This document shows positions 32,433-41,326 of a stretch of DNA of 64,000 nt, one piece after another (the stretch's first letter is position 1; every line of letters begins with the position of its first letter). The notes under the pieces were generated by a model that was not told the DNA's origin, did not search any database, and saw only the letters and a program-made list of their open reading frames with translations. Origin of the DNA: Archangiaceae bacterium (GTDB taxonomy: Bacteria > Myxococcota > Myxococcia > Myxococcales > Myxococcaceae); assembly GCA_016714225.1 (NCBI GenBank), contig JADJNS010000021.1:124001-188000 (forward strand). Direction: 5' to 3'. The position numbers and the translations under genes are program-made.

Positions 32433-33899
32433 TCACTTCAACCGCTCGATGTTCGACCGGGCGACGTTGGCCTCGGGCCCATTGGGAAAGCTGTCGAGGT
32501 ACCGCTGGTACGTGGCGATGGCCGCGTCCTTCTTGCCCTGAAACCGGTAGCTCTCGGCCAGGCCCATGATCGCCGGCGCGTACCTGGGGTTGAGCTTGAC
32601 CGCCTGCTCGAGCACCGGCTCGGCCTGCAGCGGCTTGGCCATGTCGAGCAGACACAGCCCGCGGCCGGTGAGCGCCTCGACGTTGTCGGGGGTGATGTCG
32701 AGCGCCTTGCCGTAGGCATCGAGCGCGGCCTCAGCCCGCTCTTTGTCGCGCAGCCGGTCGCCCTGGCTGATCCAATAATCGGCGTTGCGCTTGGGCGTAC
32801 CGCCGTCGCGACCCGCGACCGGGCTCTCGCCTTCCTTCTTACCCACCACCGCGACCGCAGCCCCCGCATCAGGCACCACCGCAGCGGCGGCCCGGGCCTT
32901 CTCTTCGTCTTCCTTCTTCTTCGCTTCCTCGGCGGCCTTGGCCTCGGCCTGGGCCTTCTCGATGACCTTGGCGTCTTCTTCGGCCTTCAGCTTCGCCGCC
33001 GCCTCGGCCTTGGCACGGGCCTCGATGTCGGCGGCCTCTTGAGCGCGGCGCTGCTCGGGCGCCATCACCAGGAAGTAGTAGCCCGCGGCGCCGCCCAGCC
33101 CGGCGAACACCAGCATCAGCCCGAGCACCATGCCCGCGCCGCCGCTCTTCCTGTTGGGCCGCTGCGTCTCTTCTTCAGGCTGCACGTCGCGGCGCTGGTT
33201 CACCGGCAGCGGAGGCGGCTTGTAGACCGGCCGCTCGTCGGGCGGCGGCTTGGGCGGCAGCGAGGTGAAGCCCGGCTCGCGCAGCGTCTCGAGCAGCTTG
33301 CTGTTGCCGGGCGCCTCTGACGGAGGCGGCGGCGGGCGCGGCTCGGGCTTTCGCGGAGGCGGCTCTTCGCGCGGAGGAGGAGGAGGAGGCGGCGGCGGCT
33401 CGGGCGGTGCGTCTTTCAGCTGCTGCAGCGCCTCGAGCTCGTGCACCTTCTTCGCGTCGTCGACGATCTGGAAGAAGCTGGCCAGCTCGGCGATGTTGCC
33501 CAGCCGCTTCCACGCCTCGCCGGTGAGCGAGATCTCGTCGTCGCGGCTCACCTTGCGCTCGACGATCCACTTCTGCAGGGTGGTGAGCTCTTTGAACGAG
33601 AAGATGTTGCCGCTGGGCTGACGCACCTTCCACTCGCGGGTGGGCGCCTGCGCCATCAGCGGAGACCGCGCGGGAATCGTCTCGTCTCCCACCCGCGCGG
33701 GCGGAGGAGCGGGGGCCTGTACCGGCGCCGGTGCAGGCGCGGGCGCAGGCGGTGCGGCGTGGCTCGCCGACGGAGCCGACTTCTTGCGCACCCGAAAGAC
33801 GTGGTTGCACGACGTGCACTTCACCGTCACGCCACTGTCGGGAACACGCGCGTCGTCGAATTCGTACTCGGTCTTGCAGCGCGGGCAGCTGACGTCCAT
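32433..33899 (-). CDS. Zinc-ribbon / GYF-like / transmembrane / TPR protein
   Basis: A 488-residue protein of modular type. Residues 1-38 form an MJ0042-type zinc ribbon (CPRCKTEYEFDDARVPDSG then CTSCNHVF, two CxxC). A Pro/Ala linker follows, then a GYF-2-like domain (about 88-150, WKVRQPSGNIFSFKELTTLQ, and SLTGEAWKRLGNIAELA), a long polyproline/charged linker, and one transmembrane helix (about 258-280, GMVLGLMLVFAGLGGAAGYY). A Glu/Lys/Ala coiled coil and a C-terminal TPR region (ADYWISQGDRLRDKERAEAA, and GRGLCLLDMAKPLQAEPVLE) follow. The zinc ribbon plus GYF plus membrane helix order recalls gliding protein GltJ/AgmX of Myxococcus, but the C-terminal TPR replaces its expected TonB-like domain, so it is not assigned. 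Divergent from ftsK. Confidence 0.85.
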   Translation of the reverse strand: MDVSCPRCKTEYEFDDARVPDSGVTVKCTSCNHVFRVRKKSAPSASHAAPPAPAPAPAPVQAPAPPPARVGDETIPARSPLMAQAPTREWKVRQPSGNIFSFKELTTLQKWIVERKVSRDDEISLTGEAWKRLGNIAELASFFQIVDDAKKVHELEALQQLKDAPPEPPPPPPPPPREEPPPRKPEPRPPPPPSEAPGNSKLLETLREPGFTSLPPKPPPDERPVYKPPPLPVNQRRDVQPEEETQRPNRKSGGAGMVLGLMLVFAGLGGAAGYYFLVMAPEQRRAQEAADIEARAKAEAAAKLKAEEDAKVIEKAQAEAKAAEEAKKKEDEEKARAAAAVVPDAGAAVAVVGKKEGESPVAGRDGGTPKRNADYWISQGDRLRDKERAEAALDAYGKALDITPDNVEALTGRGLCLLDMAKPLQAEPVLEQAVKLNPRYAPAIMGLAESYRFQGKKDAAIATYQRYLDSFPNGPEANVARSNIERLK

Positions 33900-34036
33900 G
33901 AGCGCTCGCCAAGCTACTCCGAGATCCCTTCGAGGGCAGCAATTCGGGCGCCGCGCGTGATCAGGCCAAGAAATTGACCGGTCGACCGCGAGCCCTACGC
34001 TGCCCGGTGGATCAGCTCACTACAGGGGTGTTGCGC

Positions 34037-37000
34037 ATGGCCGCGAAGCGGAAGGGTGAGAAGACGGTTCTCACCCGGCAGGACATTCAGACTCGGCGAA
34101 AGATGCTCAGCCAACAACGCATGGCGGTGGCCGGCGTGGGGGCGCGGGCGATCGTCGCGGTGCTGATGGTGGCGGCGGCGGTGCTGGCCTTTCTCGCGGT
34201 CGCGACCTTCGACGCGCACGACCGGCTGGGCCCGGGCTTCAAGAACGCCATCGGGCCGGTGGGCCACGCGCTGGCCGAGACCCTGCGCGGCTTCTTCGGC
34301 ATCAACGCCTTCGTGGTGCCCATCGGCTTCACCTACCTCGCGGTGATGATGGTCTCGGGCGAGAAGGACAAGCGCCGCTGGCCGCAGGCGCTGTGCCTGC
34401 TGCTGCTGATGATCTGCGGCTCGGTGCTGGCGCAGCTGATGTTCGGCGACGAGCGCGGCTGGGCCCACCCGCCCGGCGGCCTGCTCGGCCAGACGGTGGG
34501 CGGAGTGCTCACCGCGCTGTTCTCGACGGTGGGCACGGTGGTGCTGGTCTCGGCGCTGGCCTCGGTCGCGCTGATCGTCGGCACCCAGTTCTATTTCCTG
34601 AAGGCCTGCAACCTCGCCTACGAGGGCCTGGTCTGGCTGGCCCAGAAGGGCCAGGCGTACGCGCTGGCGTTCTACGCAGAGCAGAAGAAGCGCATCGCCG
34701 AGCGCAAGAAGCTCGCCGAAGAAGAAGCAGAGCGCGAGGCCGCCTTCCTCGCCCAGCTCGACGCGCAAGACGACGAGCTGCAGGAGCTCGAGGTGGCGGC
34801 CGACGAGGCCGAGGCGATGGCCGAAGAGAACGCCCGCCTGCAGAAAGAGACCGAAGAGTCGCGCCTGCAGCGGCTGGCGCAGAAGGAAGCCGAGCGGCAG
34901 ATTCGCGAGGCCGAGAAGCAGCAGCGCGAGGTCGAGCGCCTGGCCCGCCAGCTGGTGAAGGAGACCCGCGCCGAGGCCAAGGCCCGCGCGCAGGCGGCGG
35001 TGCCGCAGCTCACCGCCGCGCAGCCCGACCCGCTCGAGATGGTGCCCATCGACCTCGACTCGAAGGTGTCGATGCCCGACGGCGCAGACCCGGCGTGGGC
35101 GACGACGCTGCCCTCTCCGCGCGGCAACGCGGTGCAGCAGTTCGAGGTGCTGGCGCAGTCGATTCCCTCAGACCCGCCCCCCACCAAGCGCACCCGCATT
35201 CCCAACATCGTCGACCTGAAGGCCGCCGCCGGTCAGCCGCCGGTGCCGCCTGCCGAGGCGCTGGCCTCGCTGCCGCCGCTGCCCGCGGCCTCGCTGGCCC
35301 AGGTCGAGGTCGCCGCTGCCGCCGCCGCGGCCGCCCCCAACGCGGTGGTCGCAGGTGCCGGCGCGGGAGCGATCGCGCTCGCCGGTCAGGCGGTGGCCAA
35401 CGCCAACCTGGCGCGCACGCCGTTGATCGTCGAGCCCAAGGCGCCGCCCAAGCCGACCGTGAAGAAGCAGGAGCAGTTCGAGTTCGTGGGTGACCGCAAG
35501 TCGTTCGTGCAGCCGGGCATCGACGTCCTCGAGATGAACAAGACCGAGCGAAACGCGCTCGACAAAGACGCGTTTCTGCAGACCGCCGAGCGCCTGCGCG
35601 CCAAGCTGGCCGACTTCGGCATCGTGGGCGAGGTGGTCGAGATTCGCCCCGGCCCGGTGGTCACCATGTACGAGTTCTTGCCCGGGCCCGGCATCAAGGT
35701 GTCGAAGATCGCCTCGCTCGCCGACGACCTGGCCATGGCGATGGAGGCGATGCGGGTGCGCATCGTGGCCCCGATTCCCGGCAAGGGCGTGGTCGGCATC
35801 GAGGTTCCGAACAAGGACCGCGAGACGGTGTTCTTGAAAGAGGTCGCCGAGCAGGACGCGTTTCAGAAGTCGGCGTCGCGGCTGAGCATGTGCCTGGGCA
35901 AAGACATCGAGGGCATGCCGTACGTGCTCGACCTGGCCAAGGCGCCGCACCTGCTGATCGCCGGCACCACCGGCTCGGGCAAGTCGGTCGCGGTCAACGC
36001 GATGATCATGAGCATTCTGTTGAAGAGCACGCCCGAAGAGGTGCGCTTCATCATGGTCGACCCCAAGATGCTCGAGCTCTCGGTGTACGAGGGCATTCCC
36101 CACCTGCTGCTGCCGGTGGTGACCGACCCGCGCAAGGCGGCCATCGCGCTGCAGTGGGCGGTCGACGAGATGACCCGCCGCTACAAGCTGCTCTCGGAAG
36201 CCGGAGTGCGCAACATCGCCGGCTACAACGCGCTGGTCGCGGCCGACCCGAAGAAGAAGCCGGTCGACGCGAAGTCGGCGGTCGTCGACGCGCCCAAGCC
36301 GGTGGTGGTGTCGGCCCCAGCGGCGGCTTCACCCGCGGCGGCTCCGGTGGCGACTGCTCCTGCTGTTGCGCCGGTGGCCGAGGTCGCGCCGCCTGCCGAG
36401 GCTGCGGGCACGCCCAAGAAGAAGCGCAAGCTGCTGATCGTCGACGTGGCGGCCGAGGGCGAAGCGACCCCGGCGCCGTCCGAGGCGCCTTCGGTGGCCG
36501 CGGTGGAAGCGCAGCTGGGCGTGCCTGCTCCGGCCGAGTCGGCGCCCGAGAACCCGGTCGAGCCGGTCGCGGCCGCCGAGGCGCTCGCCGCAGTGCCGCC
36601 CGAGGTGATCGCCGCCGAGGCCGTGCTGGCCGAGAAGGCCGACGAGATTCGCGTCGAAGAGACCGCCGAAGAGAGCGCCGCACTGGCCATCGCCAGCGGC
36701 TCGGTCGAGGGCAACGTGCCCGAGGTCGAAGAGCGAAAGAAGCTGCCGTACATCGTGGTCATCATCGACGAGCTCGCCGACCTGATGATGGTGGCCAGCA
36801 AGGAAGTCGAGACCAGCGTGGCGCGCCTGGCGCAGATGGCGCGCGCCGCCGGCATTCACCTGATGGTCGCCACCCAGCGCCCGTCGACCGACGTGGTCAC
36901 CGGCGTGATCAAGGCCAACTTCCCCACCCGCATCAGCTTCATGCTGCGGTCGAAGCCCGACTCGATGACGGTGCTCGGCACGGTGGGCGCCGAGGCGCTG

Positions 37001-37549
37001 CTGGGCATGGGCGACATGCTGATTCTGCCGCCGACCAGCGCGCACCTGCAGCGCGTGCACGGCTGCTTCGTCAGCGAGCCCGAGATCAAGCGCGCGGTGG
37101 ACCACCTGAAGGCGCAGGGCAAACCGGTGTTCGACGAGAACATCTTGAAGCCCCGCGAAGACGAGGGCGGCGACGAAGCCGAGGAAGACGACTTGAGCGA
37201 CGAGCTGTACGACCAGGCGGTCGCCATCGTCAGCGAGATGCGGCAGGTGAGCATCTCGATGCTCCAGCGCAAGATGCGCATCGGGTACAACCGCGCGGCG
37301 CGCATGATCGAGCGCATGGAGCGTGACGGCGTCGTCGGCCCGCCGACGGCGCCAAGCCCCGCGACGTGCTCGCTCGCCCGGTCGGCCAGATGGGCGCTCC
37401 GGCGTATGGACGTTCACCCTGAGCGAAGGCACGGCGAAAGCCGTGCCGAAGTCGAATGGGTGCCCTCCAAGTGGAAGGCGCCACGCCTCGAACTCCAGGC
37501 TTCAAGCAGCAGAGCGTGGGCACCAATACGATGGAGTATCTGCGCTTGA
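34037..37549 (+). CDS. ftsK: DNA translocase FtsK, with C-terminal frameshift and a long insertion
   Basis: Septal DNA translocase for chromosome segregation. Four N-terminal membrane helices (about 35-195) are followed by a Lys/Glu coiled coil and Ala/Pro linker, then the motor: Walker A AGTTGSGKSVAVNAM (about 643) and Walker B VVIIDELADLMM. Between GVRNIAGYNALV and LPYIVVIID there is an Ala/Pro/Glu-rich insert of about 165 residues where most FtsKs have about 40. The gamma winged helix (VSISMLQRKMRIGYNRAARM) is present. At about 37339-37344 one base seems to be missing: the expected GPADGAKPRDVL continuation reads in another frame and would stop at 37422 inside a dispersed repeat. As written, the frame continues to 37549 with about 70 non-homologous residues. 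ATG 34037 is used as start. Confidence 0.95.
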   Translation: MAAKRKGEKTVLTRQDIQTRRKMLSQQRMAVAGVGARAIVAVLMVAAAVLAFLAVATFDAHDRLGPGFKNAIGPVGHALAETLRGFFGINAFVVPIGFTYLAVMMVSGEKDKRRWPQALCLLLLMICGSVLAQLMFGDERGWAHPPGGLLGQTVGGVLTALFSTVGTVVLVSALASVALIVGTQFYFLKACNLAYEGLVWLAQKGQAYALAFYAEQKKRIAERKKLAEEEAEREAAFLAQLDAQDDELQELEVAADEAEAMAEENARLQKETEESRLQRLAQKEAERQIREAEKQQREVERLARQLVKETRAEAKARAQAAVPQLTAAQPDPLEMVPIDLDSKVSMPDGADPAWATTLPSPRGNAVQQFEVLAQSIPSDPPPTKRTRIPNIVDLKAAAGQPPVPPAEALASLPPLPAASLAQVEVAAAAAAAAPNAVVAGAGAGAIALAGQAVANANLARTPLIVEPKAPPKPTVKKQEQFEFVGDRKSFVQPGIDVLEMNKTERNALDKDAFLQTAERLRAKLADFGIVGEVVEIRPGPVVTMYEFLPGPGIKVSKIASLADDLAMAMEAMRVRIVAPIPGKGVVGIEVPNKDRETVFLKEVAEQDAFQKSASRLSMCLGKDIEGMPYVLDLAKAPHLLIAGTTGSGKSVAVNAMIMSILLKSTPEEVRFIMVDPKMLELSVYEGIPHLLLPVVTDPRKAAIALQWAVDEMTRRYKLLSEAGVRNIAGYNALVAADPKKKPVDAKSAVVDAPKPVVVSAPAAASPAAAPVATAPAVAPVAEVAPPAEAAGTPKKKRKLLIVDVAAEGEATPAPSEAPSVAAVEAQLGVPAPAESAPENPVEPVAAAEALAAVPPEVIAAEAVLAEKADEIRVEETAEESAALAIASGSVEGNVPEVEERKKLPYIVVIIDELADLMMVASKEVETSVARLAQMARAAGIHLMVATQRPSTDVVTGVIKANFPTRISFMLRSKPDSMTVLGTVGAEALLGMGDMLILPPTSAHLQRVHGCFVSEPEIKRAVDHLKAQGKPVFDENILKPREDEGGDEAEEDDLSDELYDQAVAIVSEMRQVSISMLQRKMRIGYNRAARMIERMERDGVVGPPTAPSPATCSLARSARWALRRMDVHPERRHGESRAEVEWVPSKWKAPRLELQASSSRAWAPIRWSICA

Positions 37550-37600
37550 GCCTTCGACGAACGACGGCAGGGTTCGACGTGGCTCACCCTGCTCGGCTTC
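37411..37600. repeat. Dispersed intergenic repeat, copy B
   Basis: About 190 bp, closely matching copy C. It starts TTCACCCTGAGCGAAGGCAC and contains a hairpin GGCACGGC-GAAA-GCCGTGCC (37428-37447). CTTCAAGCAGCAGAGCGTGG, GAGTATCTGCGC and GACGGCAGGGTTCGAC then lead to CTCACCCTG near the end. The TGA of TTCACCCTGA is the natural ftsK stop after frameshift correction. The rest of the interval to the metalloprotease (37601-37742) shows no gene or clear structure. Confidence 0.85.
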
Positions 37601-37742
37601 GTCTGGGCCCTCCAAGTTTTCCACTTCGGAAATAGTCGGGTCGGGCTCGAGGTTGGACGCCAGCTCGGAGCGGGGCGTACAAGCCGGGGATCGCCGGTTC
37701 CATAGTGGCAAAGGGGCCGTGACCGGCAGCGAGGTGCTTCAC

Positions 37743-39887
37743 ATGCGACAGCTGCTTTCGCTGGGCACGCTTTCCCTGCTCACGTTCGCGTCGTGCTCGG
37801 CTGACCCGACGGCGACGGCCGACGGCAACCACCCGCCCGAGGTGCTCGACTGGTCGTGCGACCCGCAGGTGGGCGAAGCGCCGCTCACCACCACCTGCCG
37901 CTGGCAGATTCGCGACCCCGACGTCGAGGCGGTGAAGTGCGAGCTCGACGTCGGCGCCGACGGCAGCCTCGAGGCCGCGTTCGCCGAGTGCCCCAGCGCT
38001 TCGAGCTCCCGCTTCGAGCTCGCCACCCCGGGCAACGTCACGGTGCGGCTCACGCTCACCGACGCGCGCGGCCTGACCAAGGTCGCCGAGACGGTCATCG
38101 GCGTGTCCGCCCGGCCGAACGAGGCGCCCACCATCGCCACGTTCAGCGCCACCCCGCTCACCGGCGGCACCCCGCTGCCGGTCACCTTCACCTTCGCGGT
38201 CGCCGACCCCGACGGCGACGCGCTCACCTGCCGGCTGCTCGACGCCGACGCCGAGCTGGTGGCCGCCTCTGCGTGCGCCAGCAGCGAGACCCGCGCCGCC
38301 ACGCTCACCGCGGTGGGCGTGCACCGGGTCACCCTCGAGGTGGTCGACGGCAGGGGTGGCCGCGCCACGTACGAGCTCACCGTCACCGTCGACGACCTGC
38401 CGCAGGTGGGTGACCTGCGCATCTCGAGGGTCGAGTTCGGGCAGACGGTGGTGAGCCAGGCGCCGCGCCTGGTGGCGGGCAAAGACGCGCTGCTGCGGGT
38501 GTACGTGCTGAGCGAGCGCCCGGGCATCGGCGGAGTGACGGTGAAGGTCACCGCCCTGAGCAACGGAGCCACGGTGGGTGAGGCGATGCTGACCGGGCCG
38601 GCCACGGCGCCGACCGCCGAGAGCGCGAACGACCTCACCCAGCAGTGGCGCACCACCCTGCCGGGCGCGTGGCTCGCAGCCGGCGTGCAGCTGAGCGTGC
38701 AGGTCGACCCTGCGAACCGGCTGGGCGAGAGCAACGAGACCAACAACACGCTGAGCCTCACCCCCACCGTCGGCCTGGGCAGCGTGCTGCCGGTGACCCA
38801 CGTGCCCATCGTGCAGTCGGGCCGCACCGGAACTCCGCGGCAGATCGAGCCGGCGATGAAGCAGATCTGGCCGCTCAAGGGCGTCGACCAGAAGACGCGC
38901 GCCGCCTACACCTTCAGCGGCACCATCGCCGCGAACGGCGCCGGGTGGGACGACCTGCTCGAGCAGCTCGCCACCATTCGCCAGAGCGACGGCAGCCGCC
39001 GCAACTACCTGGGGTGGCTGAGCGTGGGCTTCGGCAGCGGCGTGGCCGGCCTGGGCTACGTGGGCATCGGCGCCGCGCTCACCCGCGACGACGAGGTCAG
39101 CACCTCGGTGCACGAGCTGGGGCACAACCTGGGCCGCGAGCACGCCCCCTGTGGCGGAGCGGCTGGCGCCGACCGCAACTACCCGGTCGCCAACGCGCGC
39201 CTCGACGTGCAGGGCTTCGACCCGGTCTCGGGCCGCCTGGTCGCGGCGGCGCAGGCGTTCGACGTGATGAGCTACTGCGACCCCGCCTGGGTCTCTCAAT
39301 ACAACTACAAGGCGGTGCAGGCGTGGCTCGAGAGCCACCCGGTGACCGCCACCACCGCGGTGACGGCCGCGCGGGTCGTCGTCGCGGGTAGGCTCTCGCG
39401 CGGTCAGGTGACGCTGCAGCCGCTGACCGTCATCGAGGCGCCCGCCGACGGCGAGCTCGAGGCGGGCGAGTACACGCTCACCCTGCACGGCGAGCAGCCG
39501 GTCAGCGTGCCGTTCGCGATGAGCCGCGTCGCCGACGGGCTCGACGACGCGCACTTCAGCCTGCTGCTGCCGGTGGTGCCGGGCCTCTACGCCGCCACCG
39601 TGTCGCAGCACGGCAAGGTGCTCGCGACGCGCGTGGCCGGCCCGCAGCAGCCCGCGCAGCAGGCGTCGGTGCGCGCGGTGCCGGGTGGGGTCGAGCTGCG
39701 CTGGAATGCGGCGGCCTTTGCCTACGCGTCGGTCGCGCACCTGGGCGACGGCGGCCGCACCACGCTCACCCTGTGGGCCGAGGGCGGCAGGGCGTTCGTG
39801 TCGACCGAGGGGCTAGAAGGCGGGGGCGCGTTCGAGGTCTCGCTTTCAGACGGCGTGCAGAGCCAGCGGCTCTTGCTGGCGCGCTGA
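37743..39887 (+). CDS. Metzincin-type zinc metalloprotease lipoprotein
   Basis: A 714-residue predicted lipoprotein (signal to LTFASC, lipid Cys at about 18). Two PKD/Ig-like domains follow (RFELATPGNVTVRLTLTDAR, and AVADPDGDALTCRL), then a CARDB-like domain (AGKDALLRVYVLSE, and LGESNETNNTLSL). The protease domain has HELGHNLGREHAPCG at about residue 457, an extended HExxHxxGxxH zinc motif, and a Met-turn DVMSYCDPAW (Met about 509), defining a metzincin. The C-terminal 180 residues are beta-rich. It is probably a surface or secreted protease of a predatory or saprophytic bacterium. ATG 37743 is the only start that yields a signal peptide; upstream frame is repeat-derived. Confidence 0.88.
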   Translation: MRQLLSLGTLSLLTFASCSADPTATADGNHPPEVLDWSCDPQVGEAPLTTTCRWQIRDPDVEAVKCELDVGADGSLEAAFAECPSASSSRFELATPGNVTVRLTLTDARGLTKVAETVIGVSARPNEAPTIATFSATPLTGGTPLPVTFTFAVADPDGDALTCRLLDADAELVAASACASSETRAATLTAVGVHRVTLEVVDGRGGRATYELTVTVDDLPQVGDLRISRVEFGQTVVSQAPRLVAGKDALLRVYVLSERPGIGGVTVKVTALSNGATVGEAMLTGPATAPTAESANDLTQQWRTTLPGAWLAAGVQLSVQVDPANRLGESNETNNTLSLTPTVGLGSVLPVTHVPIVQSGRTGTPRQIEPAMKQIWPLKGVDQKTRAAYTFSGTIAANGAGWDDLLEQLATIRQSDGSRRNYLGWLSVGFGSGVAGLGYVGIGAALTRDDEVSTSVHELGHNLGREHAPCGGAAGADRNYPVANARLDVQGFDPVSGRLVAAAQAFDVMSYCDPAWVSQYNYKAVQAWLESHPVTATTAVTAARVVVAGRLSRGQVTLQPLTVIEAPADGELEAGEYTLTLHGEQPVSVPFAMSRVADGLDDAHFSLLLPVVPGLYAATVSQHGKVLATRVAGPQQPAQQASVRAVPGGVELRWNAAAFAYASVAHLGDGGRTTLTLWAEGGRAFVSTEGLEGGGAFEVSLSDGVQSQRLLLAR

Positions 39888-39932
39888 TTCGTCTACTGGC
39901 GGGCGGCGGCGCGGCGGTATCGTGCGCCGCCA

Positions 39933-41096
39933 GTGCACCCCGCCCGCTCTGCCCGCTTCGTTCTGCTGTGCCTGGTCTCTTGCGGCCCGCACCTCACCGA
40001 GGCCCAGCGCCACGACGCGCTCGAGGCTTCGCTGAAGGCCATCGACCCGAACGCCGAGCCGGCGCCGCCCAGGCCGCCGCCGGAAGACGGCGTCCCCGCG
40101 TTCAACACCGAGTACTGGCTGGGCGACAGCGAAGAGGTCGAGCAGGCGCGGGTGCGCGAGTTCGGAAAGCAGATTCGAGCGCTGCAAGAGCAGGTGGCAG
40201 GCGACCGCCACCAGCCGCCGCTGCGCGGCTTTCACGCCAAGTCGCACGGCTGTCTGCACGGCGAGCTTCAGCCGCGCGCCGACCGCGACCCGCGCACGAA
40301 GTACGGCCTCTTCGCCGAGGGTGCGGGGCCGCTGCCGATCTGGGTGCGGTTCTCGAACGGCGTGGGCTGGAAGCAGGCCGACGCCGAGCTCGACGCGCGC
40401 GGCATGGCGGTGAAGGTGATGAACGTGCCCGGCACCAAGTACCTCGACGACGAGCAGTCGACGCAGGACTTCTTGATGACCAACAGCCCGGTGCCGGTGG
40501 GCAAAGACGCCGAAGAGTTCATGCAGTTCGCCCACGCCAACGTGAAGGGCCGCGCGGCGGGCATCTTCTTTCTGCTCGGGCACTTGAAGACCGGCTCGGC
40601 GCTCACCAAGACCGGCGCCATCGACAGCGCGGTGACCACCACCTACTTCAGCGGCGGCCCGGCACACCTCGGCGCGCACCAGGCGGTGAAGTTTCTCGCC
40701 CGGCCGTGCGACGGCACCGCGAAGCGCGAGCCGCCGCAAGACGACCCGAACTACCTCAAGTACGACCTCGTCAACGCGGCGAAAGAGCCGGTGTGCTTCA
40801 CCTTCTACGTGCAGCTGCAGGTCGACCCGATCGAGACGCCCATCGAGAACGCGTCGGTGGCGTGGGACGAGAAGCTGTCGGTGCCGCTGCCGGTCGCGGA
40901 CCTTCGGCTGCCCGCGCAAGAGCTGGCGCCCAACGACTTCTGCGACGGCCTGGCGTTCACGCCGTGGCACTCCATCGCCGCGCACAAGCCGATGGGCAAC
41001 CACAACCGCGCGCGCCGCACCGTCTACGCCGCCAGCCAGAAAGAGCGCGGGCACGACCCCGAGCCCACCCCGTGGCAGGCGCCTGAAGGGAAATAG
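39933..41096 (+). CDS. Catalase-fold heme protein, predicted lipoprotein
   Basis: A 387-residue protein of the catalase-related family. MHPARSARFVLLCLVSC gives a short lipoprotein signal (Cys 17). LRGFHAKSHGCLHGELQ contains the histidine equivalent to the distal catalase His, and IWVRFSNGVGWKQADAELDA, RGMAVKVM and TQDFLMTNSPV match the catalase core strands. The fold is shorter than in true catalases (about 480+), and the proximal Tyr motif is not obvious, so peroxidase or other heme/hydroperoxide activity is as likely as catalase. GTG 39933 is the start. It lies 45 bp after the metalloprotease and may be co-transcribed. Repeat copy C follows directly. Confidence 0.82.
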   Translation: MHPARSARFVLLCLVSCGPHLTEAQRHDALEASLKAIDPNAEPAPPRPPPEDGVPAFNTEYWLGDSEEVEQARVREFGKQIRALQEQVAGDRHQPPLRGFHAKSHGCLHGELQPRADRDPRTKYGLFAEGAGPLPIWVRFSNGVGWKQADAELDARGMAVKVMNVPGTKYLDDEQSTQDFLMTNSPVPVGKDAEEFMQFAHANVKGRAAGIFFLLGHLKTGSALTKTGAIDSAVTTTYFSGGPAHLGAHQAVKFLARPCDGTAKREPPQDDPNYLKYDLVNAAKEPVCFTFYVQLQVDPIETPIENASVAWDEKLSVPLPVADLRLPAQELAPNDFCDGLAFTPWHSIAAHKPMGNHNRARRTVYAASQKERGHDPEPTPWQAPEGK

Positions 41097-41097
41097 A

Positions 41098-41290
41098 CCG
41101 GTCACCCTGAGCGAAGGCACGGCGAACGCCGTGCCGAAGTCGAGCGGGTGCACTCCAAGTCGAAGGCACCCACCCGCGAACTCCATGCTTCAAGCAGCAC
41201 AACGTGCGCACCCGTACGAGGGAGTCTCTGCGCTAGAGCCTTCGGCGAGCGACAGCAGGGTTCGACTTCGCTTCACCCTGACCGCTCTCG
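41098..41290. repeat. Dispersed intergenic repeat, copy C
   Basis: About 193 bp filling most of the space between the catalase-like gene and the converging LysR gene. It starts GGTCACCCTGAGCGAAGG, with the hairpin GGCACGGC-GAAC-GCCGTGCC at 41116-41135, then CTTCAAGCAGCACAACGTGC, GAGCCTTCGGCGAGCGACAG and GCAGGGTTCGAC before TTCACCCTG. The loop differs from copy B (GAAC versus GAAA) while the stem is unchanged. Confidence 0.85.
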
Positions 41291-41326
41291 AAAAGCTGTC
41301 ACGCCCTGCTCGGTCTCGACTCTTTC

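Noticed and set aside
36410..36440. PKKKRKL in the FtsK insertion, identical in its first six residues to a eukaryotic nuclear-localisation signal
   Set aside because: It is in a bacterial low-complexity linker with no plausible host-nucleus context; basic patches are expected there by chance.
37345..37549. The last 70 residues of the uncorrected ftsK frame as a novel C-terminal domain
   Set aside because: They follow a frameshift and run through the dispersed repeat; composition is Arg/Ser/Ala rich and the proper FtsK ending exists in the next frame.
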